Below are positions 16,050 through 23,273 of a stretch of 37,326 nt of DNA, piece after piece. A program made the position numbers and the translations under genes. The notes under the pieces were generated by a model that did not search any database, was not told where the DNA came from, and worked only from the letters and a program-made list of their open reading frames with translations. The DNA is taken from positions 23,608-60,933 of the forward strand of contig DFWY01000104.1 of the NCBI GenBank assembly GCA_002381615.1, given 5' to 3'. This DNA is from Polaromonas sp. UBA4122. Its GTDB lineage: Bacteria > Pseudomonadota > Gammaproteobacteria > Burkholderiales > Burkholderiaceae_C. Positions within the stretch are counted from its first letter, which is position 1. Every line of letters begins with the position of its first letter.

Positions 16050-16820
16050 ATGGCCAAAATATTCTGCGTTGCCAACCAAAAGGGCGGGGTGGGCAAGACC
16101 ACCACTACGGTGAATCTGGCTGCCGGCCTGGCTAAAGTCGGCCAGCGTGTGCTGATGATTGACCTTGATCCGCAGGGCAACGCCACCATGGGCTCGGGCG
16201 TGGACAAGCGCAAGCTCGAACTCACGGTGTACGACGTGCTGCTCGAATCGGCGTCGGTGGCCGAAGCGCTTGTGCACAGCGAGAAGTGTGGCTACGACGT
16301 GCTGGGCGCCAACCGCGAGTTGGCTGGCGCCGAGGTTGAGCTGGTCCAGGTGGAGCGCCGCGAAAAGCGCCTCAAGCTGGCCTTGGTTGAAGTGAATAGC
16401 GCCTACGACTTCGTCCTGATTGATTGCCCGCCGTCGCTCTCCATGCTCACGCTCAATGGCCTGTGCTGCGCGCATGGCGTGATTGTGCCCATGCAGTGCG
16501 AGTACTTTGCACTTGAGGGCCTGACCGATCTGGTCAACACCATCAAGCAGGTGCACGCCAACCTCAACAAGGATTTGCAGATCATCGGCCTGTTGCGCGT
16601 GATGTTTGATCCGCGCATCACGCTGCAGCAGCAGGTGAGCGAGCAGCTCAAGCAGCACTTTGCCGACAAGGTGTTCAACACCGTGATCCCGCGCAATGTG
16701 CGCCTGGCCGAAGCGCCCAGCTACGGCTTGCCCGGCGTGGTGTTTGACCCGTCCTCCAAAGGGGCGCAGGCGTTTGTGGCCTTTGCCGAAGAAATGGTGG
16801 CGCGCATCAAAGACATGTGA
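16050..16820 (+). CDS. parA: Chromosome-partitioning ATPase ParA (Soj)
   Basis: 256-aa Walker-type ATPase that with ParB and parS segregates the origin region. It begins MAKIFCVANQKGGVGKTTTT, with the deviant Walker A box KGGVGKT at 11-17 (signature lysine at 11), then MIDLDPQGNATMGSG (A' motif), VLIDCPPSLSMLTLN (Walker B) and IPRNVRLAEAPSYG, typical of chromosomal Soj proteins. There is no N-terminal HTH domain, unlike plasmid type Ia ParAs. The ATG at 16050 is chosen because the 15-residue upstream extension has no homology to the family. Confidence 0.96.
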   Translation: MAKIFCVANQKGGVGKTTTTVNLAAGLAKVGQRVLMIDLDPQGNATMGSGVDKRKLELTVYDVLLESASVAEALVHSEKCGYDVLGANRELAGAEVELVQVERREKRLKLALVEVNSAYDFVLIDCPPSLSMLTLNGLCCAHGVIVPMQCEYFALEGLTDLVNTIKQVHANLNKDLQIIGLLRVMFDPRITLQQQVSEQLKQHFADKVFNTVIPRNVRLAEAPSYGLPGVVFDPSSKGAQAFVAFAEEMVARIKDM

Positions 16821-16844
16821 ACAAGGTATTTTTTAAATAAAAAT

Positions 16845-16893
16845 GGCTACAAGCCCTTGTTTTACGGGCATAGGCAGCTATTAAAAGCATAGC
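16845..16893 (+). repeat. Dispersed two-hairpin repeat, copy 3
   Basis: GGCTACAAGCCC, then ACGGGCAT, then AGCTATTAAAAGCATAGC. Lies between parA and the hydrolase gene, ending 18 nt before the hydrolase start, so it could shape the mRNA between the two genes. Confidence 0.78.
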
Positions 16894-16911
16894 AATTAAT
16901 CATTTGAACGC

Positions 16912-17463
16912 ATGAAACCCAGCAATGTCCTGATTCTTCCCGGCTGGCAAAACAGTGGCCCCGAGCACTGGCAAAGCCGCTGGGAGAGCGCGCAGGGCTA
17001 CACGCGCGTGGAGCAGCACGACTGGATGCGGCCGCTGCGTGGCGACTGGATCGCGCGGCTTGAAGACGTGCTGCTGTCCTGCGACTTCGAGCGTGAGGGC
17101 CCCGCCGTGCTGGTGGCGCACAGCCTGGGTTGCGTGCTTGCGGCGGCGTGGGCCTCGCACTCCCGGAATACCTGCCGCGTCAGAGGGGCGCTGCTGGTGG
17201 CACCGCCCGATGTGGAACGCGAAGATATGCGCCAGATGCTGACCAGCTGGGCGCCCGTTCCCCTGCACAAGCTGCCCTTTCAAACCGTGCTGTTCGCCAG
17301 CAGTGACGACCCGTTCTGCGCATTGGAGCGTTCCCAGCTGTTTGCCGCTGCCTGGGGCGCTGATTTTGTAGACGCCGGACCGCGCGGCCACCTCAATGCC
17401 GAGAGTGGTTTGGGCGACTGGCCGCTGGCCCATGAACAGCTGCTGCAGCTGATGCGTCCATGA
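16912..17463 (+). CDS. RBBP9/YdeN-family serine hydrolase
   Basis: 183-aa small alpha/beta hydrolase. It starts MKPSNVLILPGWQNSGPEHWQSRWE, the family's GxxxS..HW signature, followed by the nucleophile elbow VAHSLGC (Ser71), the acid loop SSDDPFC and the catalytic histidine loop GPRGHLNAESGLGDWP. The natural substrate of these hydrolases is unknown. It lies between parA and parB, 54 nt before parB, an arrangement I believe recurs in related bacteria, so co-transcription is likely; any link to partitioning is unproven. Confidence 0.88.
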   Translation: MKPSNVLILPGWQNSGPEHWQSRWESAQGYTRVEQHDWMRPLRGDWIARLEDVLLSCDFEREGPAVLVAHSLGCVLAAAWASHSRNTCRVRGALLVAPPDVEREDMRQMLTSWAPVPLHKLPFQTVLFASSDDPFCALERSQLFAAAWGADFVDAGPRGHLNAESGLGDWPLAHEQLLQLMRP

Positions 17464-17517
17464 CGCCTCTACAAGGCACAGCCCCGCTAATTTGAATTAA
17501 AGAAAGACAACCCCCAC

Positions 17518-18453
17518 ATGGTCACCAAAAAACTCAAAGGCCTCGGCCGCGGACTTGAAGCGCTGCTCGGTCCCAAGGTCAACGAATCAGCGGGCGCGGA
17601 CAACGCCAACAGCAGCGCGACCAGCCCCGGCCTGTCGGCGACGCTGCAGCTCACCGACCTGGTTGCCGGCCAGTACCAGCCGCGCACCCGCATGGACGAG
17701 GGCGCGCTGTATGAACTGGCCGAGTCCATCAAGGCGCAGGGCATCATGCAACCCATCCTGGTGCGGCGCCTGAACAGTGGCGCCAACGACGGCAAGTACG
17801 AAATCATCGCAGGGGAACGGCGCTTCCGGGCGGCCAAGCTGGTAGGGCTGGACAGTGTGCCTGTGCTGGTGCGCGACGTGCCGGATGAGGCCGCCGCGGC
17901 CATGGCGCTGATTGAAAACATCCAGCGCGAAGACCTCAACCCATTGGAAGAAGCCCACGGCCTGCAACGCCTGGTGAAAGAGTTTGGGCTCACTCACGAG
18001 TTGGCGGCGCAGGCCGTGGGCCGCTCCCGCAGTGCCGCCTCCAACCTGCTACGCCTGCTGAATCTGGCCGACCCGGTGCAAACCATGCTGATGGCCGGCG
18101 ACCTGGACATGGGCCATGCGCGGGCCCTTTTGAGCCTGGACCGCGCCGCACAAATTACCGCAGCCAACCAGATAGCGGCCAAAAAAATGTCAGTGCGCGA
18201 GGCTGAAAGCCTGGTCAAAAAACTCAGCGCCGAGTTTTCGCTGAAACCGCAAAAAGCGTCCAAGGAAAAGTCACGCGACACCCGCCGCGTTGAGGAAGAG
18301 CTGGCCGACCTGTTGATGGCCGAGGTGGAGGTCCGCATCAAAAAGCAGGTCAAACGCAACGGCAGACGCGAAGACATGGGTGAGGTGGCGATCCAGTTTG
18401 CCTCGATGGACGAGTTGAATGGGCTGATTGAGCGGCTGCGCGGCGTCAAATAA
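17518..18453 (+). CDS. parB: Chromosome-partitioning protein ParB (Spo0J)
   Basis: 311-aa CTP-dependent DNA clamp that loads at parS. N-terminal KKLKGLGRGLEALLG (ParA-interacting helix), then the CTPase domain with IMQPILVRR and GERRFRAA (99-106), ALIENIQREDLNPLEEA, the HTH region LTHELAAQAVGRSRSAASNLLRLL, and a C-terminal dimerisation domain. Its three parS sites are 2.4-3.5 kb upstream in mnmG/rsmG. Followed by an intrinsic terminator at 18558. Confidence 0.96.
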   Translation: MVTKKLKGLGRGLEALLGPKVNESAGADNANSSATSPGLSATLQLTDLVAGQYQPRTRMDEGALYELAESIKAQGIMQPILVRRLNSGANDGKYEIIAGERRFRAAKLVGLDSVPVLVRDVPDEAAAAMALIENIQREDLNPLEEAHGLQRLVKEFGLTHELAAQAVGRSRSAASNLLRLLNLADPVQTMLMAGDLDMGHARALLSLDRAAQITAANQIAAKKMSVREAESLVKKLSAEFSLKPQKASKEKSRDTRRVEEELADLLMAEVEVRIKKQVKRNGRREDMGEVAIQFASMDELNGLIERLRGVK

Positions 18454-18458
18454 GCCCG

Positions 18459-18477
18459 CAGCCTGCGCCGCAGGCTG
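18459..18477. terminator. Hairpin directly after parB
   Basis: CAGCCTGCG (18459-18467), a single-C loop, CGCAGGCTG (18469-18477). Very stable stem five bases after the stop codon but with no T-run, so it may protect the 3' end or slow polymerase rather than terminate alone. Confidence 0.45.
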
Positions 18478-18557
18478 GGTAGGTTCCGGCGGCTTTGGTG
18501 ACGCGCCGGTTTGCCAGATGAGCGATATCCAGAAAACAAGTTTCTGGCGCGATGCAT

Positions 18558-18583
18558 AAAGCCCGGTCCAGCCGGGCTTTTAT
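18558..18583. terminator. Intrinsic terminator of parB, possibly bidirectional
   Basis: AAAGCCCGG (18558-18566) / CCGGGCTTT (18572-18580), loop TCCAG, followed by TAT. With the A-run on one side and T-run on the other it could stop transcription from both parB and the convergent dehydrogenase gene. Confidence 0.8.
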
Positions 18584-18661
18584 GTCAAAGCAGTCACTGG
18601 CCCGGGAAAGACCGTCGCAGCAAGCGATTAAAAGGGAGCGCCTCAACGCTCCCAGCCCCTC

Positions 18662-20083
18662 TCACAGCGTAAAAATCTTCCCCGGATTCATGATGTTTTT
18701 CGGGTCGAGTGCGCGCTTGATGGTGCGCATCATCTCCACCGCGCCGTCGCCGGTCTCGGTCACTAGAAAGTCCATTTTGCCCAGGCCGATTCCGTGCTCG
18801 CCGGTGCAGGTGCCTTCCAGCGCCAAGGCGCGGCTCACCAGTTGGTGGTTCAGGGCTTCGGCCACTTGGCGTTCCTCAGGCCTGTTGGGGTCGATCAGGT
18901 AGCCAAAGTGGAAATTGCCGTCGCCCACATGGCCGACGAGGAAGTAGGCAATGCCACTGGCATCGGCCTCGGCCACGGATTCGAGCAGGCAGTCGGCCAG
19001 CCGTGAAATCGGCACGCAGGTGTCGGTGGAAATCGCGCGGCAGCCGGGCTTGCTCTGGATGGCCGCGAAATAGGCGTTATGCCGGGCGGTCCAGAGCCGG
19101 GTGCGCTCTTCGGGCGTGCTGGCCCATTCAAAGGCCTTGCCGCCGTGACCGCTGGCCAGTTCCTGCACCAGCTCGGCCTGCTCTTTCACGCTGTTCGGGG
19201 TGCCATGAAACTCCATCAGCAGCATGGGCTCTTCGCGCAGGCCCAGTTTGGAGTGTGCGTTCACCATGCGCACGGCGTTGTGGTCAATCAGTTCCACGCG
19301 TGCAATCGGCACGCCCAGCTGGATCACTTCGATCGTGGTGCGCACGGCCGCTTCAATGCTCGGGAAAGAACAGATCGCGGCCGAAATGGCCTCGGGCAGC
19401 GGATAGAGCCTGACCGTGATTTCAGTGATCACGCCCAGCGTGCCTTCGCTGCCCACCATGAGGCGCGTGAGGTCGTAGCCGGCCGAGGATTTTTTGGCGC
19501 GGGTTCCGGTGCGGATGATGTCGCCGCTGGCGGTGACAACTTCCAGCGCAAGCACGTTCTCGCGCATGGTGCCGTAGCGCACGGCGTTGGTGCCGCTGGC
19601 GCGCGTGGCGCTCATGCCGCCAATCGTTGCATCAGCACCTGGATCAATCGGGAAAAACAGGCCGGTGCTTTTGATCTCTTCGTTGAGCTGCTTGCGCGTC
19701 ACGCCGGCCTGCACGGTCACGGTCAGGTCTTCAGCGTTGATAGCCAGCACCTTGTTCATGCGGCTTACATCGATGCTGATGCCGCCTTGCACGGCCAGCA
19801 AATGGCCTTCGAGCGAGGTGCCGACGCCAAAGGGGATGACCGGCACGTTGTATTGGCTCGCCAGCTTCACGGCATCAGCCACGTCGGCCGTGCTTTCGGC
19901 AAACACCACGGCGGCGGGCGGTGGGGCGGCAAACGAGGATTCGTCACGGCCGTGCTGCTCGCGCACCACCAGGGCGGTTGAGCAGCGTTCGGCAAAGCGG
20001 GCTTTGAGGGCGTCTATCAGCGCCGAGGGCGTTTCGCGCTGGCGGATTTCGGTCAGCAGGTGTTGGGGTAGCGGTGCGTTCAT
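18662..20083 (-). CDS. FAD-linked oxidase, D-lactate dehydrogenase (cytochrome)/glycolate oxidase GlcD family
   Basis: 473-aa flavoprotein oxidising a 2-hydroxy acid (probably D-lactate or glycolate) and passing electrons to the respiratory chain. Domain order: FAD-binding type 4 (PCMH) domain at ~50-230 with VVFAESTADVADAVKLASQYNVPVIPFG, GTSLEGH, GADATIGGMSATRASGTNAVRYGTM and LMVGSEGTLGVITEITVRLYP, then the C-terminal domain with GHVGDGNFHFGYLID and TCTGEHGIGLGKM. Length fits mitochondrial-type D-lactate dehydrogenases. The ATG at 20083 (MNAPLPQHLL) is chosen; an ATG 18 codons upstream gives an implausible arginine-rich extension. Stands alone, with no glcE/glcF partners, favouring D-lactate dehydrogenase. 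Confidence 0.88.
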   Translation of the reverse strand: MNAPLPQHLLTEIRQRETPSALIDALKARFAERCSTALVVREQHGRDESSFAAPPPAAVVFAESTADVADAVKLASQYNVPVIPFGVGTSLEGHLLAVQGGISIDVSRMNKVLAINAEDLTVTVQAGVTRKQLNEEIKSTGLFFPIDPGADATIGGMSATRASGTNAVRYGTMRENVLALEVVTASGDIIRTGTRAKKSSAGYDLTRLMVGSEGTLGVITEITVRLYPLPEAISAAICSFPSIEAAVRTTIEVIQLGVPIARVELIDHNAVRMVNAHSKLGLREEPMLLMEFHGTPNSVKEQAELVQELASGHGGKAFEWASTPEERTRLWTARHNAYFAAIQSKPGCRAISTDTCVPISRLADCLLESVAEADASGIAYFLVGHVGDGNFHFGYLIDPNRPEERQVAEALNHQLVSRALALEGTCTGEHGIGLGKMDFLVTETGDGAVEMMRTIKRALDPKNIMNPGKIFTL

Positions 20084-20181
20084 GGGGTCTCCGGATCGAA
20101 GGCATAGTTTACGACTTGTGGGCCGTGCCTGCGCCATGGATGCGTCCGGAGCATTGACGTCGGGAGGTGAGGAACTCCAGA

Positions 20182-20556
20182 TCAGAAACCCGCGGCCTGG
20201 TTGAACTCGTCGCGCGAGATGAAACTGTCGTGGTCGGTGTCGATCTGCTCGAATCGATGAGCCAAGGCCGGGAAATGCTCGGTTTCCTGGCGGTTCAGCT
20301 TGCCATCCCTGTCGGTGTCGGCCCGGTTGAATGCGGCCTCCAGATCTTTGCTGGTGGCCTTGTTGGGGGGAATCGTGCCAGGCGTGCCCGAAGAAGCCAT
20401 TTGCAGGTGCGGGCTGTTGGGGTTGGCGGGCGAGGCCGCGGAAGCCTGCGCCTGCGCGGCGGTGGCTGCGCCCATGGCCAATGCGGCAAACAGCAGCACG
20501 CTGTGGATTTCAAAGTTGGGAATAGAATGTTTTTTCACCGTCGTGGACACAGTCAT
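20182..20556 (-). CDS. Exported EF-hand calcium-binding protein
   Basis: 124-aa protein from the ATG at 20556. The N-terminus has a basic stretch (TVKKHS) and then a hydrophobic run SVLLFAALAMGAATAAQAQA that looks like a signal peptide with cleavage after AQA, so it is probably periplasmic. Two EF-hand loops follow: DTDRDGKLNRQE and DTDHDSFISRDE; the second has Ser in place of the usual Gly at position 6. Start chosen for the GAAGG site upstream; an ATG 11 codons earlier lacks one. Function beyond Ca2+ binding unknown; it lies 98 nt upstream of the dehydrogenase gene in the same orientation. Confidence 0.82.
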   Translation of the reverse strand: MTVSTTVKKHSIPNFEIHSVLLFAALAMGAATAAQAQASAASPANPNSPHLQMASSGTPGTIPPNKATSKDLEAAFNRADTDRDGKLNRQETEHFPALAHRFEQIDTDHDSFISRDEFNQAAGF

Positions 20557-20741
20557 GCAGATAGCCTTCAAAATTGAATAGGGGCTCATTGCAACGCAGC
20601 AAGCCCGGATCTGCCAGCAGTTTTTCAGGGTGTTTCCTCGCTAACATGAGGGCGCACGACGACACATTTCCTTGCCCTGCGTAACGCCCACCCGCGGCTT
20701 GACTTCAGCGCACGCACCGTTCTTCACCGTACTTCAAAATC

Positions 20742-21308
20742 ATGGCCAACAGACTTTCACAGATCGCCACCCGCACGGGCGACAACGGCACCACCGGGCT
20801 GGGCGACAACACGCGCGTTTCCAAAAGCAACCTGCGGGTTCACGCCATGGGCGATGTCGATGAACTGAACTCGAACATTGGCGTACTGCTCTGCGAGGAG
20901 CTGCCAACGGGCGTGCGCGAGTTGCTGGTGGAAGTGCAGCAGCAGCTTTTCAATCTGGGCGGCGAGTTGTCCATCCCGGGCTTTGAGTTGCTCAAACCGG
21001 AAGCCGTTGCGCGGCTGGATGCCGCCCTCGAAGAGCACAACGCCCAACTGCCGCGGCTGGCAGAGTTTATTTTGCCGGCCGGCTCCCGTGCCGCCGCACT
21101 GGCGCATGTCTGCCGCACCGTGGCGCGCCGCGCCGAACGCGCGGTGGTGGCGCTGGGCCTGGCCGAACCGCTCCACGATGCGCCGCGCCAGTACCTCAAC
21201 CGCCTGAGTGATTTGCTGTTTGTGCTGTCGCGCGTGCTCAACCGCATGAACGGCGGCGACGACGTGTACTGGAAGAGCGAGCGACTGGCGCGCACTTCAC
21301 AAGAATAG
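20742..21308 (+). CDS. Corrinoid adenosyltransferase, PduO type
   Basis: 188-aa ATP:cob(I)alamin adenosyltransferase that makes adenosylcobalamin. The N-terminal ATP-binding motif TRTGDNGTTGLGDNTRVSKSN is present, then MGDVDELNSNIG, the conserved arginine-rich helix CRTVARRAERAVVAL and the C-terminal NRLSDLLFVLSRVLNRMNGGDDVYW. Length is normal for the short PduO-like form. No cobalamin biosynthesis or B12-dependent enzyme genes are adjacent, so it may serve salvage. Its product would be needed by enzymes such as methylmalonyl-CoA mutase elsewhere. Confidence 0.92.
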   Translation: MANRLSQIATRTGDNGTTGLGDNTRVSKSNLRVHAMGDVDELNSNIGVLLCEELPTGVRELLVEVQQQLFNLGGELSIPGFELLKPEAVARLDAALEEHNAQLPRLAEFILPAGSRAAALAHVCRTVARRAERAVVALGLAEPLHDAPRQYLNRLSDLLFVLSRVLNRMNGGDDVYWKSERLARTSQE

Positions 21309-21431
21309 CTGTCCTTCAGCGCGCAACACCACGCGTTCATGCCAGGAAGGCGTGCCGTGTTGATGAAACGCAGCGTGCCCGTCACCTGGGGATCAGATCA
21401 CCCCGTGGTCCTTGTCAATCGGTCACTGGTT

Positions 21432-21448
21432 GCTACTTAAACAATAGC
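21432..21448. repeat. Partial dispersed repeat (one hairpin only)
   Basis: GCTACTTAAACAATAGC resembles the GCTAT-AAAA-ATAGC half of the dispersed repeat; the GGGCT/AGCCC half is not recognisable. Located just beyond the CoA-transferase stop codon. Confidence 0.4.
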
Positions 21449-21449
21449 G

Positions 21450-23000
21450 TCAGGCGCGCCGCAGCCGCCGCTCCAGATTCGCGTCAGGCAGCATGTGTCC
21501 AGTCTCGACATAGCGTGCGTGCCAGGACAGCGCCTCGCCCAGTAGGTGCGGCGTGTGCTTGCCCGGCGCGTCGCGCTGGGCGCGTTCGAAGTAGTCAAGC
21601 AGGGCAGGGCGGTAATCGGGATGGGCGCATTTTTCGATGATGAGCCGCGCGCGTTGCGTGGGCGAGAGGCCGCGCAGGTCGGCCAGGCCCTGTTCGGTCA
21701 CGATCACTTCCACGTCGTGCTCGGTGTGGTCCACATGCGAGACCATGGGCACGATGCAGGAGATGGCGCCATCCTTGGCCACCGAAGGCGTCATGAAGAA
21801 CGACAGGTAGGCGTTGCGCGCAAAGTCGCCCGAGCCGCCAATGCCGTTCATGATGCTTGAGCCCATGATGTGGGTGGAGTTGACGTTGCCATAGAGGTCG
21901 GCTTCGATCATCGCGTTCATCGCGATCACGCCCAGGCGGCGAACCACCTGGGGGTGGTTGCTGATCTCCTGCGAGCGCAGCACGATGCGCTTGCTGTAGA
22001 AGTCGATGTTCTCGTTGAAATCGGCCAGCGCCTCTGGGCTGAGCGACAGCGCGGTGGCCGACGCCATGCTCAGCTTGCCCGATCGCAGCATGTCCAGCAT
22101 GCCGTCCTGCAGCACCTCGGTGTAGGCGGTCAGGTTGTTGAACGGGCCATCGTTCAGGCCCGCCAGCACGGCATTGGCGATGTTGCCCACGCCCGACTGC
22201 AGCGGCAGCAAGTCGGCAGGCAGGCGGCCGTGCTTCACTTCATGCTGCAGGAACTCGATGAGGTGGCCGGCGATGCGTTGCGAGGTGCCGTCCGGCGCGG
22301 CAAAAGCGGAGTTGCGGTCGGGCTGGCTGGTCTGCACCACGGCAACCACCTTGCTCAGGTCGCACGTCAGGTAGGGCTCGCCGATGCGGTCGCCGGGGTT
22401 CACCAGCGGAATCGGCAGGCGGTGGGGCGGCAGGCGCGTGCCATAGTAGATGTCGTGCATGCCCTCCAGGCCGGCGTTCTGCAGGGAATTGACTTCCAGG
22501 ATGATCTTGTCGGCCTGGTCCAGCCAGGTTTTGTTGTTGCCCACCGAGGATGAGGGAATCAGCCGCCCGTCCGGCAGGATGCCAGCGACCTCGACCACGG
22601 CCACATCCAGATGGCCCAGAAAGCCGAACCAGGCCAACTGCGCCACATGCGACAGGTGGATGTCGGTGTACTGCATCTGTCCGGCGTTGATCTGCTGGCG
22701 CACCGTGGGGTCCGACTGGTAGGGCAGGCGCATCTCGATGCCGTGCACTTTGGCCAGTGCGCCATCGAGCTCGGGCGCTGTGGAGGCGCCGGTCCACAGG
22801 CCAATGCGAAACGCCTCGCCTGCGGCGTGCAGGCGCTCAATGCGTTGTGCCAGCGCCTGGGGCACCGCCTTGGGGTAGCCTGCGCCTGTAAAGCCGCTCA
22901 TGCCGACATTGGCACCGGCGGGAATCAGCGCGGCGGCCGCTTCGGCCGACATGATTTTTGTTTTCAGGGCGGGGTTGCGCACGCGATCGGCAAGGGGCAT
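21450..23000 (-). CDS. Acetyl-CoA hydrolase / succinyl-CoA:acetate CoA-transferase
   Basis: 516-aa class I CoA-transferase that moves CoA between acetate and succinate (or propionate), or hydrolyses acetyl-CoA. N-terminal RVRNPALKTKIMSAEAAAALIPAGANVGMSGFTGAGYPKAVPQAL, the glutamate loop TAYTEVLQDGMLD (the Glu is the expected CoA-thioester residue), IEADLYGNVNSTHIMGSSIMNGIGGSGDFARNAYLSF, and VIVTEQGLADLRGLSP. The start is uncertain: 23000 (MPLADRVRN) has a GGAG about 11 nt upstream and matches the family N-terminus; an ATG at 23048 would add 16 residues without a ribosome-binding site. Monocistronic on the minus strand. Links acetate metabolism with the PatZ-like regulator elsewhere in the window. 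Confidence 0.9.
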   Translation of the reverse strand: MPLADRVRNPALKTKIMSAEAAAALIPAGANVGMSGFTGAGYPKAVPQALAQRIERLHAAGEAFRIGLWTGASTAPELDGALAKVHGIEMRLPYQSDPTVRQQINAGQMQYTDIHLSHVAQLAWFGFLGHLDVAVVEVAGILPDGRLIPSSSVGNNKTWLDQADKIILEVNSLQNAGLEGMHDIYYGTRLPPHRLPIPLVNPGDRIGEPYLTCDLSKVVAVVQTSQPDRNSAFAAPDGTSQRIAGHLIEFLQHEVKHGRLPADLLPLQSGVGNIANAVLAGLNDGPFNNLTAYTEVLQDGMLDMLRSGKLSMASATALSLSPEALADFNENIDFYSKRIVLRSQEISNHPQVVRRLGVIAMNAMIEADLYGNVNSTHIMGSSIMNGIGGSGDFARNAYLSFFMTPSVAKDGAISCIVPMVSHVDHTEHDVEVIVTEQGLADLRGLSPTQRARLIIEKCAHPDYRPALLDYFERAQRDAPGKHTPHLLGEALSWHARYVETGHMLPDANLERRLRRA

Positions 23001-23214
23001 GAAGGGGCTGGCTCCGGGGGAGGACGACGGCGCAACAGCGCACGACATAAGCCCGGAATTTTAGCAGGCCGACGCTTGGAGACAAGGGTGAACCGTTGTG
23101 CCGGCGCTATGGTGCGGGCCGTCAGTTTCCGTCGCAGCGGAACGAGCGTCGGCCCGGCCGCCTAACGCCGCTCCGCCCGGGGTTGCGCCAGCGCCTCGGA
23201 ATGGACGGAAGGGC

Positions 23215-23262
23215 GCTATTATTTTTATAGCTGCCTGCGCCCGTCAGTCAATGGCTAAAGCC
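23215..23262 (-). repeat. Dispersed two-hairpin repeat, copy 4 (inverted)
   Basis: Read on the minus strand: GGCTTTAGCC, then GACGGGCG, then AGCTATAAAAATAATAGC, the same order as the other copies. Lies downstream of the restriction pseudogene, in the space before the CoA-transferase promoter. Confidence 0.75.
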
Positions 23263-23273
23263 TGATTTTGTCA

